A stretch of 64,000 nt of DNA from positions 124,001 through 188,000 of the forward strand of contig NZ_FWXV01000013.1 of the NCBI RefSeq assembly GCF_900176515.1. Direction: 5' to 3'. The notes under the pieces are model-generated. The model saw only the letters and a list, made by a program, of their open reading frames with translations. It was not told the DNA's origin and searched no databases. Of the stretch, positions 34,575 to 43,420 are shown piece after piece. Position numbers and translations under genes: made by a program. The first letter of the stretch is position 1. The number at the start of each line of letters is the position of its first letter. This DNA is from Kibdelosporangium aridum (GTDB lineage: Bacteria > Actinomycetota > Actinomycetes > Mycobacteriales > Pseudonocardiaceae).

Positions 34575-36749
34575 CTAGCGCGGGAACGGGTCGAAGTCGA
34601 CGGGGAAGTTGATCGGGAAGCTGCGCGGCTTGATCCCGGTCGCACGGGCGTAGGCGTTGGCGATCGCGCCGACCGCCGCGGGCACGCCGAGTTCACCGCA
34701 GCCGCCCGGCTCGCCGTTGGCGGGCATCACGTGGATCTCCACCTGGGGCGGCGAATTGCGTTGCCTGGCGTAGTGGAACTGGGAGTAACTGCCTTCCAGC
34801 GGCAGGCCTTTCTCGATGTGCAGTCCGGCCCGCAGGGTGGTGGAGATGGCGTCGGTCAGTCCGCCGAGCATTTGTGCCTGCACGCCGAGGGGATTGATCG
34901 GCCTGCCGACGTCGACGGCGATGAAGGCCTTGGTCACCCTGGGGTTCTTGGGATCCCGGGCGTCCATTTCGACCAGACACGCCGTACACGACTTGTACTC
35001 GTCGTGGAACGCCACGCCCTGGGCGAACCCCTTCGGCATGGTCCGGCCCCAGTTGCCCATTGCCGCGACCTTGTCCAGCACCGCGCGTTGCCGGTCGGTC
35101 TTCAGGGTCTGCCTGCGGAACGCCACCGGGTCCTTGCCGAGTTTCGCGGCCAGTTCGTCGACCATGATCTCCTCGGCGCCCCTGGTGTTGGCCGAGTAGA
35201 CCGAACGCCAGCTGCCGGTGTGCATCCGCAGCGGGACTTCGTTGAGCAGCTGGGTGACCACGCCGAAGTGGTATGGGACCTTCACGGTGGTGAGAAAAAC
35301 CGTCTGGGCGAAGCTGAGGTTGCCGCCGACCGGCAGATGTGCCGCGGTCGCGGTGAGGATCTCGCCGAGACCGTGCCGGAAGTCGGTTTCCACCGAGGCC
35401 ACGCGGTGCTCGAACGTCAGCACCTCGCCGAGTGCGAACGTCGCGCGGATCTTGTGGTGGCTCGCCGCGCGGGCCCGGCCGTGGCGCATGTCGTCGACCC
35501 TGGTCCACATCAGCTTGACCGGTCGGCGCATGGCTTTGGAGATCTGCGCGGCTTCCAGTGCGGCGTCGAAGAACAGCCGCCTGCCGAACGACCCGCCACC
35601 TTGCGTGACGTGCACGGTGACTTTGTCCTGCGGCAGGCCGAGAGTGGCCGCGATGGTCTGCTTGGCCACGATCGGCGACTTCAAGCCTGCCCAGATCTCC
35701 GCGCGATCCGGCCGTACGTCGGCGATCGCCGAGTTGGTCTCCAGCGGTGCGTGGCTGACGAACGCGAAGTCGAACTCCCCGTCGACGTGCTGGGTCAGCA
35801 GTGGCGGCACAACGAACGGCAGAGCAGCCGCACGGAGTTTCGCCTTGATCTCCTTGTCGGACAAGTCGTCGACAGTGCCGCGGTTCCAAGTCACCTTGAG
35901 GGCGTCCTTGGCCGCGATGGCCTGGCCGAACGTCTCGGCCATCACGGCGACCCCCGTTGGCACGACAGCGATTGCCAGCACACCGGGCATGGACTTGGCC
36001 ACCGAGTCGTCGACCGACTTGACCGATCCGTTGATCGTCGGCGGGCGGCGCACGACCGTCGGCATCGCGCCGGGAACCTCAAGGTCCAATGTGTACTTCA
36101 TCTTGCCCGTGACCATCGCGCGGGCGTCTACTCTGGACTGCGCGGTGCCGACAACCCGGTGCTCCGCCTCGGATTTCGGCTCGGCCGAGCCGACAGCGGT
36201 CAGGCTCGCCGCCGCCTTGGTGAGCGTGCCGAACGAGAGGGACCGCCCGTCGGGCGCGACGACTTTGCCCGACTTGGTGGACAGCTTCGCCGGCGCGAGA
36301 TTCCATTTCTGCCCGGCCGCTTCGACCAGCCGGGCCCGAGCGGTCGCGGCCGTGCGCCGGACCGGGTCGTAGACCGAGCGGATCGTGTTCGAACCGCCGG
36401 TGAGCTGGTTGAACAGCAGCTCGGCACGGGCGTCCGCGAGCGTCACGCGGACCTTGCCGACCGGGATGTCCATCTCCTCGGCGACCAGCATCGCCACCGC
36501 CGTGGTGATGCCCTGGCCGACTTCGGACCTCGGCAGCTGGAACTCGACCGTGCCGTCCGGCTTGACTTCGAGCACGAGCATGTTCGCCGTCGGCGCACCG
36601 GCGAGGATCAGCAGGTCACCGAGATCCGTGATGTCCGCGGGAGCGGGCAGGCTCGGCAACGCGTCCGCGGACAGGTTCGTGGCGACCGTCAGCGTGGGTG
36701 CGGCGACAAGGAACGTCAGGAATCCGCGCCGGGTGGTGGGAGTGGCCAT
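34575..36749 (-). CDS. Molybdopterin-binding subunit of aldehyde/N-heterocycle hydroxylase 1 (IorB-like), Tat-exported
   Basis: 724 aa. The N-terminus TTRRGFLTFLVAAPTLTVA is a twin-arginine signal, as in isoquinoline 1-oxidoreductase beta subunits. Mo-cofactor segments VTQGGGSFGRR and the catalytic Glu near the end in GGCGELGVPAAVGA are intact. Members hydroxylate N-heterocycles or aldehydes using water; the exact substrate is open. The small subunit lacks its own Tat signal and would be co-exported. No FAD (CoxM-like) subunit gene is present, so electrons must go to a cytochrome or quinone. Confidence 0.92.
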   Translation of the reverse strand: MATPTTRRGFLTFLVAAPTLTVATNLSADALPSLPAPADITDLGDLLILAGAPTANMLVLEVKPDGTVEFQLPRSEVGQGITTAVAMLVAEEMDIPVGKVRVTLADARAELLFNQLTGGSNTIRSVYDPVRRTAATARARLVEAAGQKWNLAPAKLSTKSGKVVAPDGRSLSFGTLTKAAASLTAVGSAEPKSEAEHRVVGTAQSRVDARAMVTGKMKYTLDLEVPGAMPTVVRRPPTINGSVKSVDDSVAKSMPGVLAIAVVPTGVAVMAETFGQAIAAKDALKVTWNRGTVDDLSDKEIKAKLRAAALPFVVPPLLTQHVDGEFDFAFVSHAPLETNSAIADVRPDRAEIWAGLKSPIVAKQTIAATLGLPQDKVTVHVTQGGGSFGRRLFFDAALEAAQISKAMRRPVKLMWTRVDDMRHGRARAASHHKIRATFALGEVLTFEHRVASVETDFRHGLGEILTATAAHLPVGGNLSFAQTVFLTTVKVPYHFGVVTQLLNEVPLRMHTGSWRSVYSANTRGAEEIMVDELAAKLGKDPVAFRRQTLKTDRQRAVLDKVAAMGNWGRTMPKGFAQGVAFHDEYKSCTACLVEMDARDPKNPRVTKAFIAVDVGRPINPLGVQAQMLGGLTDAISTTLRAGLHIEKGLPLEGSYSQFHYARQRNSPPQVEIHVMPANGEPGGCGELGVPAAVGAIANAYARATGIKPRSFPINFPVDFDPFPR

Positions 36750-36884
36750 CGGGGCCCCTTTCCGGGGTGGGAACCGACGTCACCTTAAGGACCGTTATGC
36801 CCCTATTCAACGTTCCGTAGTCGTGTTGGGCGATTTGTGTGACGACGTGACAGTCGCGGGCCTTGCAAATGTGGCCCGCCACAG

Positions 36885-37976
36885 TCACGAGCCCTCGAAG
36901 CGGATGTCGTGCTCGGCTCCCGGCGCATAGAACTCCAGCAGCGGCATGCCTTCCTTGGACAGCGCGTTGATCTCCTTCTTCAACAGATTGCGGTACGGGT
37001 GCACGACGAGAACGGCCTTGTCCTTGGCCTTCTCCACCGTCCACCAGCCGGTGGTGAAGCCGTCCACCAGAAAGAGCCTCGGCAGCATGCCGTTGCGCGG
37101 GCGCTGTTGTGAGTAGTCGACCAATACGCGACTGCGATCGTGGTGCGACAGCAGGAGGTTGTCGAAGTCGTAGAGGTACCGCACCGGCGCCGGAGTGTTC
37201 TCGTCGGGCCGTGGCGCGCCGGGCAGATCGAACAGTTCCTGGCCGTTCTCGTCCGCGAACGTTGTCAGCTGTGGGCGCAGGCGGTTGAAAACCTCGGCCA
37301 GCCGGGTCAAACCGGACCACGTCTGCGCGTCCTTGACCGACGCCGGGCCGAACGCGGCCAGGTAGCGCAGCACCAGCTTGTCGAGGTCCGGCTGGGCGTC
37401 GACTTCCTGGCCGAGCCAGGTTTCGACCGTTGAGTGGACCGCTTGGCCGCTGCCGCCCCACAGCCCGCGCGGCGGGATCTGAACGAGCGGAACCCACGCG
37501 CGCACGGCGTATGCGAGCGAGTGCTCGTCTCGGTCCGGCCAGCGCTCGGCCATCCGCTTGCCCAGCTCGGTGAAGGTCATCGGCTTCTCGTCCAGCAGCT
37601 TGCGCCCTTCCTCGATCAGGTCGTTCTGGTCCAGGCCGACGAGGTTCTTGCCGTATGTGCCCATTGTCATGCGTTCGATGACGCCTTGGATCAACGGCCG
37701 CACCGTGAGGCTGTCGCGCGCGGTGACCAGGTGGATCGTCGACCGCATCAAGGCCATCCGGAGCACTTCACGGTTCTTGAGCATGTCGGACAACGCGTGC
37801 GGGTCGAAGTCCGTCAGCCGGGTCCATAAGCCGTGGTACCAGCTGTGCGTCGTCTGGGCCTGCAACCCGACCAAGTGCTCGATCGCGTCTGCGATGGGCA
37901 TGTCCGAGCGCTCGAGGAGCAGCTGACGGGCCAGCGTCGCGCGGTTGAGGGCCTTGCGGGTGAGCTTCGCGGTCAT
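36885..37976 (-). CDS. Winged-helix HTH_42 protein (AlkZ/YcaQ-like)
   Basis: 363 aa. Three-winged-helix HTH_42 fold, recognised from RQLLLERSDMPIADAIEHLV, VLRMALMRSTIHLVTARD and the long C-terminal segment GFTTGWWTVEKAKDKAV. The LQAQ following it (about residue 40) matches the QxQ catalytic motif of AlkZ-family DNA glycosylases, which unhook interstrand crosslinks or alkylated bases. AlkZ homologues often sit in clusters of DNA-damaging metabolites; no such cluster is seen here. Glycosylase activity is inferred. ATG 37976. Confidence 0.82.
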   Translation of the reverse strand: MTAKLTRKALNRATLARQLLLERSDMPIADAIEHLVGLQAQTTHSWYHGLWTRLTDFDPHALSDMLKNREVLRMALMRSTIHLVTARDSLTVRPLIQGVIERMTMGTYGKNLVGLDQNDLIEEGRKLLDEKPMTFTELGKRMAERWPDRDEHSLAYAVRAWVPLVQIPPRGLWGGSGQAVHSTVETWLGQEVDAQPDLDKLVLRYLAAFGPASVKDAQTWSGLTRLAEVFNRLRPQLTTFADENGQELFDLPGAPRPDENTPAPVRYLYDFDNLLLSHHDRSRVLVDYSQQRPRNGMLPRLFLVDGFTTGWWTVEKAKDKAVLVVHPYRNLLKKEINALSKEGMPLLEFYAPGAEHDIRFEGS

Positions 37977-38031
37977 GACACGAACACTATGGCCAATAAC
38001 GGACAGGTTCTGGCCTCAATACGAGATGAAT

Positions 38032-38048
38032 GGTAGACACTGTCTACC
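38032..38048. promoter_or_regulatory. Palindromic operator before the GDSL-TetR operon
   Basis: GGTAGACA-C-TGTCTACC, a perfect 8+1+8 inverted repeat 26 bases upstream of the GDSL start. Length and symmetry suit a TetR dimer. The second gene of the operon is a TetR, so autoregulation is likely. Confidence 0.7.
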
Positions 38049-38073
38049 TGAATCCGAGGTTACTAGGACGTGA

Positions 38074-38868
38074 ATGAGATACCAACGCTTTGTCGCTCTC
38101 GGCGACAGCTGCACCGAGGGCCTTGACGACCCGTACCCGGGCGGAGCCGTGTACCGCGGCTGGGCCGACCTCGTCGCGCAACGACTCGCTGCCGGCAATC
38201 CGGACTTCCGGTACGCCAACCTCGGCGTCCGCGGCCGTCGGCTCGACCAGATCATTGTGGAGCAGATCCCCGCGGCGGCTTCGCTGGAGCCCGACTTGGT
38301 CGCGCTCTTCGGTGGTGGTAACGACATCATGTCGAGCGGCTACTCCGACCGCGTTGTGGCTCGTCGGGTGGATCACGCGGTGCGGGCGCTGACGGAGCTG
38401 GCGCCGACGGTGGTCGTGTTCACGTTGAGCGACATCGCCAAGCGGATGCCTTTCGGCTGGCGGATGGGCCCGCGTATCGAGGCCCTCAACGACGCCATGC
38501 GGGAAGCCGCCGTCAGTTACGGCGCCATCCTTGTGGACCTCTGGGGTGATCAGGCTGCCCGGGATTCCCGCTACTTCGGGCCGGATCGGTTGCACCTCGC
38601 GGAGATCGGTCACCGCCGGCTGGCCGCGCATTTGCTGGGGCGCCTGGATCTCGCGTACGACTCGGCTTGGCTGGAGCCGTTGCCCGGGGTGCCTGCGCCT
38701 CCGAGCATGGTGTCCAACGTTCGCTGGGTCTTCGAGCAGGTGTGGCCCGTGGTCCGGGGCCGGGTCCGCAACCGGTTGATCGGCCGCCAGCCCGGCGATG
38801 GTGTCTTGCCCAAGCGCCCGCACCTGCTCCCGGTCACCGAGCTGCAGCCTGTGCCCGGCAACGCGTGA
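38074..38868 (+). CDS. SGNH/GDSL hydrolase
   Basis: 264 aa esterase-family protein. Block I VALGDSCTEG with the nucleophile Ser, block II Gly in NLGVRGRR, block III Asn in FGGGNDIMS, and block V Asp/His in GPDRLHLAEIG are all intact. No signal peptide, so a cytosolic esterase or acyl hydrolase. ATG 38074 has AGGA about 6 bases upstream. Coupled by a GTGA overlap to a TetR gene that probably represses both. Confidence 0.93.
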   Translation: MRYQRFVALGDSCTEGLDDPYPGGAVYRGWADLVAQRLAAGNPDFRYANLGVRGRRLDQIIVEQIPAAASLEPDLVALFGGGNDIMSSGYSDRVVARRVDHAVRALTELAPTVVVFTLSDIAKRMPFGWRMGPRIEALNDAMREAAVSYGAILVDLWGDQAARDSRYFGPDRLHLAEIGHRRLAAHLLGRLDLAYDSAWLEPLPGVPAPPSMVSNVRWVFEQVWPVVRGRVRNRLIGRQPGDGVLPKRPHLLPVTELQPVPGNA

Positions 38869-39335
38869 GCGCCGCTGTGACCGACAGCACCCGCAAGCGC
38901 CTGATCGGTTGCGCGCTCGAGGTGCTCGCTCACGAAGGCGTCGACGCGGTGACCTTGCGGCGAGTCGCGCGCGATGCGGGCATCTCACACGGCGCGCCGC
39001 TCAGGCATTTCCCGAACCGCACGGCATTGCTCACGGCCGTCGCGTCGGCTGGGTACGTCGAACTCGACCGGCGGTTGCGTGCCGTTCCGCCGGGGCAGCT
39101 GACCGCCGCGTGCGAGTCCTTTGTGGACTTCGCGCGGGGCGGTCCGGCGTTGTTCGAGTTGATGTTCCGGCCGGACATGGTGCCGCTCGGGACCGCCGTA
39201 TTCGAGCAGTTCCGGCGGTTCGTGCCAGGTCCTGAGCTCAAGGCGGCCTCGTTGTGGGCGGCGTTGCGCGGGCTGGCGCTGCGGCCCGACGCATCCGCCG
39301 TCCTGGCGGTGACCTTGGACGCCTATGTGCGGTAG
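38865..39335 (+). CDS. TetR-family transcriptional regulator
   Basis: 156 aa, short for the family. HTH RRVARDAGISHGAPLRHFPN follows a helix KRLIGCALEVLAHEGVDAVT. The C-terminal ligand domain (SFVDFARGGPALFELMFRPD) is of the truncated TetR_C type. GTG 38865 overlaps the GDSL stop as GTGA. Probably binds the palindrome at 38032-38048. Thirteen bases overlap tail to tail with the SDR gene. Confidence 0.9.
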   Translation: MSAAVTDSTRKRLIGCALEVLAHEGVDAVTLRRVARDAGISHGAPLRHFPNRTALLTAVASAGYVELDRRLRAVPPGQLTAACESFVDFARGGPALFELMFRPDMVPLGTAVFEQFRRFVPGPELKAASLWAALRGLALRPDASAVLAVTLDAYVR

Positions 39336-40081
39336 TACTGCAGGCCCGCAGGGCTCTGTGCCACCGGCATCAACTCGATCACGTTGATGTTCACGTGCGC
39401 GGGCTGGTTCGCCGCCCAGTGCACCGACTCGGCGATGTCGTCCGCGGTCAACGGCTCGACTCCGTCGTACACCGCGTCGGCCTTGGCCTGGTCGCCGGAG
39501 AACCGGACCGTGGAGAACTCCGTACCGCCGACCATGCCCGGCTCGATGCACGTCACGCGCACGCCGGTGCCGTGCAGGTCGCTGCGCAGGCCGAGGCTGA
39601 ACTGGTGGACGAACGCCTTGGTGCCGCCGTAGACGTTCCCGCCGGCGTAGGGGTACGTGCCCGCGATCGATCCGATGTTGATCACGTGGCCACGGCCGCG
39701 CTCGACCATGCCGGGCAGCACCGCGCGCGTGCACGTGGCGAGGCCCTTGCAGTTGGTGTCGATCATGCGGTCCCACTCGTCCTGGTCCGCGCGGTACGCC
39801 GGTTCGATGCCCAGCGCCAGGCCCGCGTTGTTGACCAGGACGTCCACGTCCCGGAACGCGGAGGGCAGGTTCTCCACCGCCGCGTAGACCGCCGCGCGGT
39901 CGGTCACGTCCAGCTCAAGCGGCAGGACGCGGTCGCCGAGTTCGTCCGCGAGGTCCTTGAGCTTGTCGGCCCGCCGGGCCGAAGCGATGACGTGTGCGCC
40001 TTCCGTCGCGAACCGGCGGGTGATGGCCGCCCCGAACCCGGTGCTGGCCCCCGTCACGAACACGATCATGTCTTTGCTCAT
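39323..40081 (-). CDS. SDR-family oxidoreductase (YdfG-like)
   Basis: 252 aa. TGASTGFG cofactor loop, LVNNAGLALG, catalytic Ser in INIGSIAG and YGGTK. IEPGMVGGTEFSTVRFSGD resembles YdfG, the 3-hydroxy acid (serine/3-hydroxypropionate) dehydrogenase group. The substrate is only suggested by resemblance. ATG 40081 overlaps the hydrolase stop as ATGA; ATG 40087 is six bases upstream in the same frame but less coupled. Confidence 0.9.
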   Translation of the reverse strand: MSKDMIVFVTGASTGFGAAITRRFATEGAHVIASARRADKLKDLADELGDRVLPLELDVTDRAAVYAAVENLPSAFRDVDVLVNNAGLALGIEPAYRADQDEWDRMIDTNCKGLATCTRAVLPGMVERGRGHVINIGSIAGTYPYAGGNVYGGTKAFVHQFSLGLRSDLHGTGVRVTCIEPGMVGGTEFSTVRFSGDQAKADAVYDGVEPLTADDIAESVHWAANQPAHVNINVIELMPVAQSPAGLQYYRT

Positions 40082-40833
40082 ACCCATACCGTATTCAGAA
40101 GTCGTTCGAATGCCTCGTTGAACTCCGTGGGCCGCTCCAGATTCGGCATGTGCGCGGCATTTCGGATCACCACGAGTTCAGATCCTGGGATCAGGGTGTG
40201 CATGTGCTGCGCCACATCGACTGGCGTGTACTCGTCCAGTTCCCCCACGACCACGAGCGTGGGCACCGAGATGGTCCTGAGCAAATCGGTGTAATCCGGA
40301 CGTTGCGCGCGGCCTCTCAACGCCGCCGCCGCACCTTCGGGCGGCGCGTTCTTCATCATGTGCATCACATGATCGGAGTCGTTGCCCCTGGCGACCATCT
40401 TCCATTGGACTTCCTCGGCGTACGGCCCCATGCCCTCTTGCTCGAGCCGGTCGGCCATGTCGTTGCGGGCTTTGACACCTTCGGGCGTTTCCGCGCCGGG
40501 AAAGGTGTCCGCGAGGAGCAAGCCGGTGACGCGCTGGGGGAACTGCCGGTAGAAGTCCATGACGATCTGGCCGCCCATGGACAGTCCACCTAGGACGAAC
40601 CGGTCGACGCCGAGCCGGTCGAGCAGGTCGGCGACGTCCCTGGCGAACACGTCGAGCGTGGTCTTGCCCGGGATCACGGTGCTTTCCCCGTAACCACGAA
40701 GGTCGGGGACGATCAAGCGGTGGGTCTGGCTGAATCGCTCGACCTGCGGCCGCCACATCGTGCGGTCGAACGGGTGGCCGTGGATGAGCACGATCGGATT
40801 GCCGGAGCCGATGTCGTCGTAGGCGGTGAGCAC
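40078..40833 (-). CDS. Alpha/beta hydrolase
   Basis: 251 aa. Oxyanion VLIHGHPFDRTMW, nucleophile elbow GLSMGGQ, catalytic Asp in VVGELDEYTP, and His in IRNAAHMPNLERP. It looks like lactone/ester hydrolases of the 3-oxoadipate enol-lactonase kind. GTG 40833 (MLTAYDDIGSGNP) is chosen because the region further upstream holds an inverted repeat and the divergent MocR start. No clear ribosome-binding site. Confidence 0.9.
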   Translation of the reverse strand: MLTAYDDIGSGNPIVLIHGHPFDRTMWRPQVERFSQTHRLIVPDLRGYGESTVIPGKTTLDVFARDVADLLDRLGVDRFVLGGLSMGGQIVMDFYRQFPQRVTGLLLADTFPGAETPEGVKARNDMADRLEQEGMGPYAEEVQWKMVARGNDSDHVMHMMKNAPPEGAAAALRGRAQRPDYTDLLRTISVPTLVVVGELDEYTPVDVAQHMHTLIPGSELVVIRNAAHMPNLERPTEFNEAFERLLNTVWV

Positions 40834-40864
40834 GTATTTGACGCTAACCTCGATCCCATGCTCG

Positions 40865-40884
40865 GAGCAATAGAAACATTGCTC
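40865..40884. promoter_or_regulatory. Inverted repeat between hydrolase and MocR genes
   Basis: GAGCAAT (40865-40871) and ATTGCTC (40878-40884), 7-bp arms with a 6-base spacer, in the divergent intergenic region 40834-40905. A probable operator for the MocR regulator. The octamer GGTGCAAT occurs twice just downstream (direct repeat). Confidence 0.6.
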
Positions 40885-40905
40885 TCGGTGCAATATGGTG
40901 CAATC

Positions 40906-42201
40906 GTGGACGACTACAAACGCATTGCCGACAAGCTCGCGGCGGCCATCGCGGCGGGCACGCTGAAGCCGGGGGACCAGTTGCCTCCGCAGCGTCAGAT
41001 GGCGCGCAGGTACCGCATCGCGAACTCGACCGTCGCACGCGTGTACACCGAGCTCCGGCGGCGCGGATTGGTCGTCGGCGAGACAGGCCGGGGGACGTTT
41101 GTGCGGGCGTCTCCGCCAGCGGATGCGCCTGCGCTCACCGAGCCACCTCTGGCCACAGTGGACATGGAGTTGAACTTCTCTGTGCTGCCAGGGCAAGCGG
41201 CCATGCAGGCCGCGAGTCTCACCGGACTGATACGCGGGGACGTCATGGCTTCGGCGCTTCTGCCCACGACGGCGACGGGGAGTCCTTCGCTACGCGCGGC
41301 GGCTGTGCGGATGATGTCGCGGGGTGGATGGTCGCCTTCCAGCGTTGTGTTCACGGGCAACGGCAGACAGGCGATCGCGGCGGCACTGGAGGTTCTGGTG
41401 CCCAATGGCGGACGTCTGGGTGTGGAGCCGCTTACGTACCCTGTGGTGAAAGGGATCGCGGTTCGGCGTGGGATCACTTTGGTGCCGTTGCCGATGGACT
41501 CGCACGGACTCGCGTTGCGGCCGTCGGACTTGGCTGGCGTGGACGCGGTCTACATGCAGCCGACTCTGCACAATCCGCTCGGTGTCACGATGCCCGTGGA
41601 ACGCCGAGCCGAGTTGGGCGCGGTGCTGACGCAGGCAGGCATCTACGCCATCGAGGACAACATTTACGGGTTCCTGGCCGAGGATCTGCCGCCGCTAGAG
41701 CGGACTGTGGTGGTCGACAGTTTGTCAAAACGGCTAGCCCCTGGACTCACAGTCGGGTTCATCGCGCCTCCGGCGGAGTTGACCGACCGTGTTGTCGCAG
41801 CGGTGCGGAGTACCGGGCTTGCAGCGCAACACTTCGCGATGGAGGCCGCGGTCCGGTGGCTCACGGACGGCGTCGTCGAACGGATCTGTGCCGCCAAACG
41901 CGAGGATGCTCTCGCACGGCAGGAGGTCGCACGGGAGTACCTGACGGTGACAGGGGATCCGCGCGCCTACCATTGCTGGTGGGAGCTTCCTGAGCCTTGG
42001 CGCGCGGAAGCATTCGTCGCCGCAGCCGCCCGGCTCGGCATCGCTCTCGCTCCAGCCGCGGCATTCGCAGTGGCACCCGGGCATTCACGGAATGCTGTGC
42101 GGTTGTCGCTGTCGTCTCCGCCGCTGGAGACCTTGCGTACGGCGCTGCAGACCCTTGCGCGGCTCGCGGCGAGCGATCCTTACGAAGGACTGGACACCTG
42201 A
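40906..42201 (+). CDS. MocR-family regulator (GntR HTH fused to aminotransferase fold)
   Basis: 431 aa. N-terminal GntR wing helix (KLAAAIAAGTLKPGDQLPPQ; ANSTVARVYTELRRRGL) joined by a linker to a type I aminotransferase-like domain. The PLP lysine is in VVDSLSKRLAPG; MQPTLHNPLGVT and YAIEDNIYG are the usual PLP-site stretches. MocR proteins control vitamin B6, amino-acid or taurine-type genes. Start GTG 40906; an ATG at 40858 would read through the inverted repeat. Divergent from the hydrolase-SDR operon, its likely target. Confidence 0.9.
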   Translation: MDDYKRIADKLAAAIAAGTLKPGDQLPPQRQMARRYRIANSTVARVYTELRRRGLVVGETGRGTFVRASPPADAPALTEPPLATVDMELNFSVLPGQAAMQAASLTGLIRGDVMASALLPTTATGSPSLRAAAVRMMSRGGWSPSSVVFTGNGRQAIAAALEVLVPNGGRLGVEPLTYPVVKGIAVRRGITLVPLPMDSHGLALRPSDLAGVDAVYMQPTLHNPLGVTMPVERRAELGAVLTQAGIYAIEDNIYGFLAEDLPPLERTVVVDSLSKRLAPGLTVGFIAPPAELTDRVVAAVRSTGLAAQHFAMEAAVRWLTDGVVERICAAKREDALARQEVAREYLTVTGDPRAYHCWWELPEPWRAEAFVAAAARLGIALAPAAAFAVAPGHSRNAVRLSLSSPPLETLRTALQTLARLAASDPYEGLDT

Positions 42202-42227
42202 CCGGCCACACATGGCACAGTTTCATC

Positions 42228-43148
42228 ATGGGCATGAACGACTTGCCGGAATGGTTGCCTGCTTGGTGCGTTGACCACCTGGGCAGCGAACCCGTCGACG
42301 TGTTGTTCCAGGCACAACAGATATCCACGGTGTTCGGACTCCGATTGGCCGATGGCACGGACGTCGTGGTCAAGGCGCGTGCCGACGAAGGCCGGGCTGT
42401 GTCGTGTGTCGCTGCGCAGGCACGGTTGGCAGAGCGCGGGTTGCCGTGCGCCCGGCCGCTCACACCGGTGGTCCGTGTCGATTCGCTGGCCGTGCACGCC
42501 GAGGAATACCGGCCCGGCGGCGAGGTGTTGCACGGCGACTCGCCGGATGTGGCCGTGCGTTACGCGGAAGTGTTCGCCGCGCTGACGGCCGGACTGTCCG
42601 ACGTGACCGTCGCGCCACCACTGCCGAATCCGCGCTGGCTGCGCTGGGATCACACGGATCCTGGACTGTGGCCCGCGATCGACTTCCTCGACGAACGGGA
42701 CCAGAGCGCCGTACCCGCGTATGTCGTTGACATAGCCTCGCGGATCCGCGCGCGGCTGCTGGCCGCTCGTTTGCCTTGCGTGCTGGGGCACGGGGATTAT
42801 GAGGCACAGAACCTCCGATGGCACGGTTCGGAGGTATGGGTGGTGCACGACTGGGACAGCTTGGCGTGGCAACCGGAGGCCGCGCTGGTTGGCGCGGCGA
42901 GTGGGGCTTTCGCCAACGCCGGACCGCCCGCACTGGCGCCGATTTCGAGCTCCGAGGCGTTCATGGAGTCCTATCAGGACATTCGAGGCCGGTCGTTCAC
43001 TGCCGTCGAGCAGGAGGTCGCGTGGGCTGCGAGCCTGTGGACGGTATCGCACAACGCCCGATGGGAAGTACTGCACGGGACTGCACCTTTGTCCTGTGAC
43101 GCGCTGCAGGACCAGGCCGCCGAACGGCTCCGCCGAGCCAACGCATAG
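42228..43148 (+). CDS. Aminoglycoside-phosphotransferase-like kinase
   Basis: 306 aa APH/choline-kinase fold. Brenner loop LGHGDYEAQNLRW (catalytic Asp, distal Asn) and Mg-binding Asp in VVHDWDSLAW. The ATP lysine is in GTDVVVKARADEG. Could phosphorylate a small alcohol, a sugar or an antibiotic; the resistance role is only a possibility. ATG 42228 (MGMND) or 42234. It lies 26 bases after the MocR stop in the same direction. Confidence 0.85.
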   Translation: MGMNDLPEWLPAWCVDHLGSEPVDVLFQAQQISTVFGLRLADGTDVVVKARADEGRAVSCVAAQARLAERGLPCARPLTPVVRVDSLAVHAEEYRPGGEVLHGDSPDVAVRYAEVFAALTAGLSDVTVAPPLPNPRWLRWDHTDPGLWPAIDFLDERDQSAVPAYVVDIASRIRARLLAARLPCVLGHGDYEAQNLRWHGSEVWVVHDWDSLAWQPEAALVGAASGAFANAGPPALAPISSSEAFMESYQDIRGRSFTAVEQEVAWAASLWTVSHNARWEVLHGTAPLSCDALQDQAAERLRRANA

Positions 43149-43262
43149 CGGCGGCGCGCGCCTAAGCAACGCGCGATGTGGTTCGGCGGATTTACTGAGT
43201 CGGAGTGGGGACGCTTTCGGGACCCTCGCCAGGCTCGCTCTGAGTCCCTGTGCGCGGCTGCG

Positions 43263-43324
43263 GACAGCCTCCGGCCCCCGGAATCCAGCCTATCGAAGGG
43301 GACCGACAGTTTTGGGCCTCAAGA
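43263..43324 (+). repeat. Dispersed intergenic repeat, copy 1
   Basis: Aligns with little change to 56841-56903 (both begin GCCTCCGGCCCCCG, with CCAGCCTA following), and its middle part CTATCG.AGGGG..CGACAGTTTTGGG aligns to 63111-63137. It lies in the 272-base gap between the kinase and DUF4865 genes, which otherwise holds nothing I can name. Confidence 0.8.
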
Positions 43325-43420
43325 TCCGCTGTGGCCTTGGTTGTCCACAGCCGATCGCCTCCGCCGGACCAAACGCCCAGCACCAGCGGACACGGCACCC
43401 GAGGGCAGAACCTGTGATTG

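Noticed and set aside
34317..36788. 823-codon open frame on the plus strand
   Set aside because: Lies opposite the intact molybdenum hydroxylase genes; residues are Arg/Asp/His-rich shadow composition with no motif.
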